From Streptomyces amritsarensis (GTDB lineage: Bacteria; Actinomycetota; Actinomycetes; Streptomycetales; Streptomycetaceae): a DNA stretch of 34,669 nucleotides. Position numbers and translations under genes: made by a program. This document shows positions 31,752 to 34,669 of this stretch, in pieces. The stretch spans positions 1 to 34,669 of the forward strand of contig NZ_MQUR01000084.1 of NCBI RefSeq assembly GCF_001953875.1. The letters run 5' to 3'. The notes below the pieces were generated by a model that was given only the letters and a program-made list of their open reading frames with translations, had not been told where the DNA came from and did not search any database. Position 1 is the stretch's first letter. The number at the start of each line of letters is the position of its first letter.

Positions 31752-33251
31752 CTACACCCCCGTGGCCGGCCGGCCACTCGGTGCCGGGGAGTCCGGGAGG
31801 GCCAGCTCGATCTCCTGGCGCAGGTCCTCGATGCGCGCGAAACCGGCGTACTGGCCGGTGAGCCGGTACATCTCGCGCAGCCGGTCCCAGGTCCGGTGCG
31901 AGGACGTCTCGTTCATGGAGACGAGGGCCAGGCGCGCGTAGCGGTCGGCCTGTTCCGGCTCGTCGGCGATGAAGCAGGCGGAGGCCATGGAGATGTAGTC
32001 GAAGATCTGCGAGCGCTGGTAGCCCTCGCCGCGCAGCCGCAGGGCCTCCTTGGCGTGGCGCGCGGCGATCGGGGCGGCCGTGGCGTCGTGGTCGGCGAGG
32101 GTCCGGTAGGCGAGCGCCTGCATGCCGTGCAGGTCCGCCTCGTCGAAGTGCTGCATCCAACTCGGCGGCGGCACGTCGCCCTTGTCGGAGACGAAGAGCT
32201 CCTCCGCCTCGCCCAGGGTGCGGCGCATCGCCTGGCCCTTGCCCATGGCGGCCTGCGCCCAGGCCTCGATGGTGTGCAGCATGGCGCGGGTGCGCGGCAG
32301 GGTCTGCTCGCCGGAGCCGGACTTGGCGAGCTTCATCAGGTCCAGTGCCTCGTTCGGCTTGCCGAGGTGCACCATCTGGCGGGCGGCACGCGACAGTGCC
32401 TCCCCCGCGCGCGGGCGGTCGCCGCCCTCGCGGGCCGCGTGCGCGGCGATGACGAAGTACTTCTGCGCGGTGGGTTCGAGGCCCACGTCGTGCGACATCC
32501 ACCCCGCGAGGACCGCGAGGTTGGCCGCCACGCCCCACAGCCGCCGCTGGAGGTGGTCGGGGTGGTGGTAGGCGAGCATCCCGCCCACCTCGTTGAGCTG
32601 GCCGACCACGGCCTTGCGCTGGAGTCCGCCGCCTCTGGAGGCGTCCCAGGCCCGGAACACCTCGACGGAGCGCTCCAGCGCCTCGATCTCCTGGGAGCCG
32701 ATCGGGGCGGCCTCGTAGCGGTCGTATCCCGCGGGGTCGGCCTGGAAGGAGTCCCCGAAGAGCCCGGGGGCCTGCCTCGCCGGGGCGGGGTCGGTGTGCA
32801 GCCAGTCGTACATGGCGTTGGTGAGGGCGGAGCCGGCGGTGAGCACGGCGCCCGCGCCCATCAGACCGCGACGGTTGAGCATGAGGTCCATTCCCGTGAA
32901 TTCGGTGAGGACCGCGGCTGTGCGTTCGGGCGCCCAGGGCATGCCGTCGGGGTTCTCGCGAACCCCGTCCGGCTGCCGTCTGGAGGTGCGCCGCTGTCGT
33001 ACGAACCCGAGGTCCTCGATGGTCACGACACGACCGAGCCGCTCGGTGAACAGTGCTGCCAGTACCGTGGGCACCGGTTCGCGGGGGCTCTCCCCCATGT
33101 CGATCCAGCGCCGCACCCGCGAGGTGTCGGTGGCCAGCTGGGGGTGGCCCATGGCCGCCGCCTGCCGGTTCACCATCCTCGCCAGTTCGCCCTTCGACCA
33201 GCCGGCCAGGCCGAACAGGTCGTTCAAGCGGGTGTTTGGACCTTTGCTCAC
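31752..33251 (-). CDS. NsdA-like TPR regulator of development and antibiotic production
   Basis: This encodes 499 residues from GTG 33251, chosen over an ATG at 33335 because GGGGG precedes it and the family begins this way. The N-terminal part is an atypical HTH region (TRLNDLFGLAGWSKGELARM, then RVRRWIDMGESPREPVPTVL). The rest is helical repeats of the TPR type (about 245-480; for example ALDLMKLAKSGSGEQTLPRT, ADLHGMQALAYRTLADHDAT). NsdA in S. coelicolor represses sporulation and antibiotic production; assignment to that gene rests on remembered similarity of the N-terminal motif, and paralogues exist. It is divergent from the APH-fold gene, with TTCGCCA repeats between. Confidence 0.75.
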   Translation of the reverse strand: MSKGPNTRLNDLFGLAGWSKGELARMVNRQAAAMGHPQLATDTSRVRRWIDMGESPREPVPTVLAALFTERLGRVVTIEDLGFVRQRRTSRRQPDGVRENPDGMPWAPERTAAVLTEFTGMDLMLNRRGLMGAGAVLTAGSALTNAMYDWLHTDPAPARQAPGLFGDSFQADPAGYDRYEAAPIGSQEIEALERSVEVFRAWDASRGGGLQRKAVVGQLNEVGGMLAYHHPDHLQRRLWGVAANLAVLAGWMSHDVGLEPTAQKYFVIAAHAAREGGDRPRAGEALSRAARQMVHLGKPNEALDLMKLAKSGSGEQTLPRTRAMLHTIEAWAQAAMGKGQAMRRTLGEAEELFVSDKGDVPPPSWMQHFDEADLHGMQALAYRTLADHDATAAPIAARHAKEALRLRGEGYQRSQIFDYISMASACFIADEPEQADRYARLALVSMNETSSHRTWDRLREMYRLTGQYAGFARIEDLRQEIELALPDSPAPSGRPATGV

Positions 33252-33312
33252 GTCAAGCCCCCAGGTTCTCGGCTGAGTTGACAGTAGCCCCCCGTCAGAT
33301 GCCCAGCGACTA

Positions 33313-33351
33313 TTCGCCAGGCTTCGCCAGGGCACGCCCGATGGTTCGCCA
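33313..33351. promoter_or_regulatory. Three TTCGCCA direct repeats between NsdA-like and APH-fold genes
   Basis: TTCGCCA occurs at 33313-33319, 33323-33329 and 33345-33351. The start-to-start spacings of 10 and 22 bp are about one and two helical turns, so the three sites would lie on the same DNA face. They sit in the 229-bp divergent region. A TTGACA at 33278-33283 on the plus strand has no matching -10. Confidence 0.5.
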
Positions 33352-33480
33352 CCTTGCGCCGGGTGTCAGGTAGGAATGCGCCTCCCCGCCCCGGTCACCG
33401 GCGGAACTCCCCAGGGTGAAGCACGGGATCGGCGGGGCGGCGTTCGCAACTCGTCGGCGCACGAAGGGATCCGTATCACC

Positions 33481-34602
33481 ATGTACGCAGCAACGTCCTC
33501 CGTGTCCGCACCGGTCCGGTCGCACCGCACGCTCCCGGCGGGCGGCCCCTACCTCGACCCCGGCCGCCCGGCGGCCCCGGCGCAGGGCACCGTCCGGGCA
33601 CGGCGGATGCCGAGTGCGGGATCGCAGCCCGTCAGCGGAAGAATCGACCTCTCGGGGCCGCAGGGAGCGCAACTGCGCACCGCGCTCGCGTCGGTGCAGC
33701 GGATCTGTCCGGAGTTCGCGCCGGTGCAGGTGCTGCGGCGCAGCGGCCGCTCGGTCCTCCTGGTCGGCACCACCGGACGCTTGACCGCCGTCGCGAAGGT
33801 TTTACTGGACCACTCGCCGGAGTGGCGTGAGCGCTACCGGCACGAAATAGCGGCATACCGGGCGTTCGTCCGGCACCGCCCGCCGGTCCGGGTGCCGCGG
33901 CTGATCGCCGCCGACCCGGAGAACTGCACGCTGGTGGTGGAGCGGATGGCGGGCCGGGTCGCGGCGCTCCAGCGGCACCCGGTGGAGCCGCCGCCGCGCG
34001 TGGACCTCCGTGCGGCGCTCGGCGCGGTGTGCCGGGTCAACCAGTGGCAGCCGCCGACGGAGCTGTTCGGGACGCCGATGAACTACGCGCGGCGGATCGC
34101 CCGCGACTACGAGTTGGGGCTGCTCACCGACCGGGACCTCGGCGACCTGCAGAAGCTGCTGCACGGCGTCAAGGTGTCGGGTGCCGGGCTCCAGTTCAAC
34201 CACGGCGACGCGCCGCTGTCGAACCTGCTGCTGTCGCCCGCCGGTCCGGTGCTGCTCGACTGGGAGCACGCGGGCTGGTACCTACCGGGCTACGACCTCG
34301 CCACGCTGTGGACGGTACTCGGTGACGCCCCCGCCGCCCGCGCCCAGATCAGCCGGCTCGCCCAGTCGGCCGGCCCGGTGGCCCGGGACGCCTTCCTGAT
34401 CAATCTGATGCTGGTGCTGACCCGGGAGATCCGGATGTCCGAGACAGCGGTGCAGCGCTCGATGCTGGCGAGCACTCCGACCCAGCCGCTGCCGGCCGGC
34501 GCCCTGTCCTCCGGGGAGGAACAGCGGCTGCTGCTCCGCCGCCTGCACGACGACGCGGGCATGGCACGCAGGGCGGTCCGCGCGGCCGTGGGCACGCGCT
34601 GA
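33481..34602 (+). CDS. Aminoglycoside-phosphotransferase-fold kinase, TTA codon 108
   Basis: This encodes 373 residues from ATG 33481 (AAGGGA upstream). The first 55 residues are a Pro/Ala-rich disordered head. The kinase-like core follows: TAVAKVLLDHSPEWRERYRHE gives the ATP Lys106 and a helix Glu at 122, LVVERMAGR the hinge, FNHGDAPLSNLLL (His241-Asp243, Asn248) the catalytic loop, and LLDWEHAG (Asp260) the metal site. Such proteins phosphorylate aminoglycosides, choline, sugars or other small molecules; resistance is only one possibility. Codon 108 (33802-33804) is TTA, two residues after the ATP Lys. A strong terminator follows. It is divergent from the NsdA-like gene and may be controlled with it. 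Confidence 0.85.
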   Translation: MYAATSSVSAPVRSHRTLPAGGPYLDPGRPAAPAQGTVRARRMPSAGSQPVSGRIDLSGPQGAQLRTALASVQRICPEFAPVQVLRRSGRSVLLVGTTGRLTAVAKVLLDHSPEWRERYRHEIAAYRAFVRHRPPVRVPRLIAADPENCTLVVERMAGRVAALQRHPVEPPPRVDLRAALGAVCRVNQWQPPTELFGTPMNYARRIARDYELGLLTDRDLGDLQKLLHGVKVSGAGLQFNHGDAPLSNLLLSPAGPVLLDWEHAGWYLPGYDLATLWTVLGDAPAARAQISRLAQSAGPVARDAFLINLMLVLTREIRMSETAVQRSMLASTPTQPLPAGALSSGEEQRLLLRRLHDDAGMARRAVRAAVGTR

Positions 34603-34620
34603 CCCTCCCCTCCCCCGGAC

Positions 34621-34657
34621 GCGAAGTCCCGTGGCTCCCACCGCCACGGGACTTCGC
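34621..34657 (+). terminator. Perfect 15-bp hairpin after the APH-fold gene
   Basis: Positions 34621-34635 pair perfectly with 34643-34657 around a 7-nt loop, 18 bp past the stop. A second, nested pairing (34617-34625 with 34661-34669, the window end) could form instead. The sequence may also serve a minus-strand gene beyond the window. Confidence 0.85.
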
Positions 34658-34669
34658 TCGTTCGCGTCC

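Overview
The window is very GC-rich with almost pure G/C at third codon positions. It carries a subtilisin-inhibitor-family gene, conserved actinomycete regulators (an NsdA-like TPR protein, XRE-cupin, PucR, PAS-SpoIIE phosphatase), roadblock/LC7 proteins, a DUF6461 protein and rare TTA leucine codons. Together these point to a Streptomyces or close relative, probably chromosomal, mixing accessory and conserved genes. I see no tRNA, rRNA, CRISPR array, insertion sequence or phage module.

Layout. 1-3760: a decayed MFS transporter remnant, a small lipoprotein, a small membrane protein, an unknown protein, a GC-rich repeat block, and an unusual fusion of an S24/S26-type peptidase-like domain with a GNAT acetyltransferase. 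3779-9452: secreted and carbohydrate-related genes (a 913-residue propeller/FN3/LamG/DNRLRE protein, an XRE-cupin regulator and a GH5 glycosidase). 9711-11869: a small unknown protein, a cyclic-nucleotide-binding-fold protein, a decayed frame, and an SSI-type protease inhibitor. 11958-15847: a short minus-strand operon (secreted protein, ATP-grasp ligase, double-GNAT protein), a divergent sirtuin and a VOC protein. 15973-19548: one large GT2/TagF-like polymerase for a wall glycopolymer.

19739-22315 is the most interesting part. A minus-strand cluster encodes an 80-residue IclR-type HTH protein, then three roadblock/LC7 proteins and one DUF4388/PatA-like protein, with no GTPase or sensor kinase among them. 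A perfect 7-bp-arm palindrome lies between the HTH gene and the first roadblock gene. The layout suggests a stand-alone regulatory or polarity module different from the known Streptomyces conservons.

22508-29585: a DUF6461 protein, a KimA-like APC permease, a PucR-family regulator with a second C-terminal HTH, and an isoquinoline-oxidoreductase-type molybdenum hydroxylase (small [2Fe-2S] subunit and Tat-exported large subunit), all on the minus strand. 30069-34602: a PAS-SpoIIE phosphatase, the NsdA-like regulator, and a divergent aminoglycoside-phosphotransferase-fold protein.

Two observations span the window. Five genes (lipoprotein, GH5, SSI, PatA-like, APH-fold) each contain a TTA codon, which is much more than expected for Streptomyces and suggests bldA-dependent expression. 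A 55-bp segment of the PatA-like gene is also present, in the same reading frame and with two mismatches, inside the MFS pseudogene 20.6 kb away.
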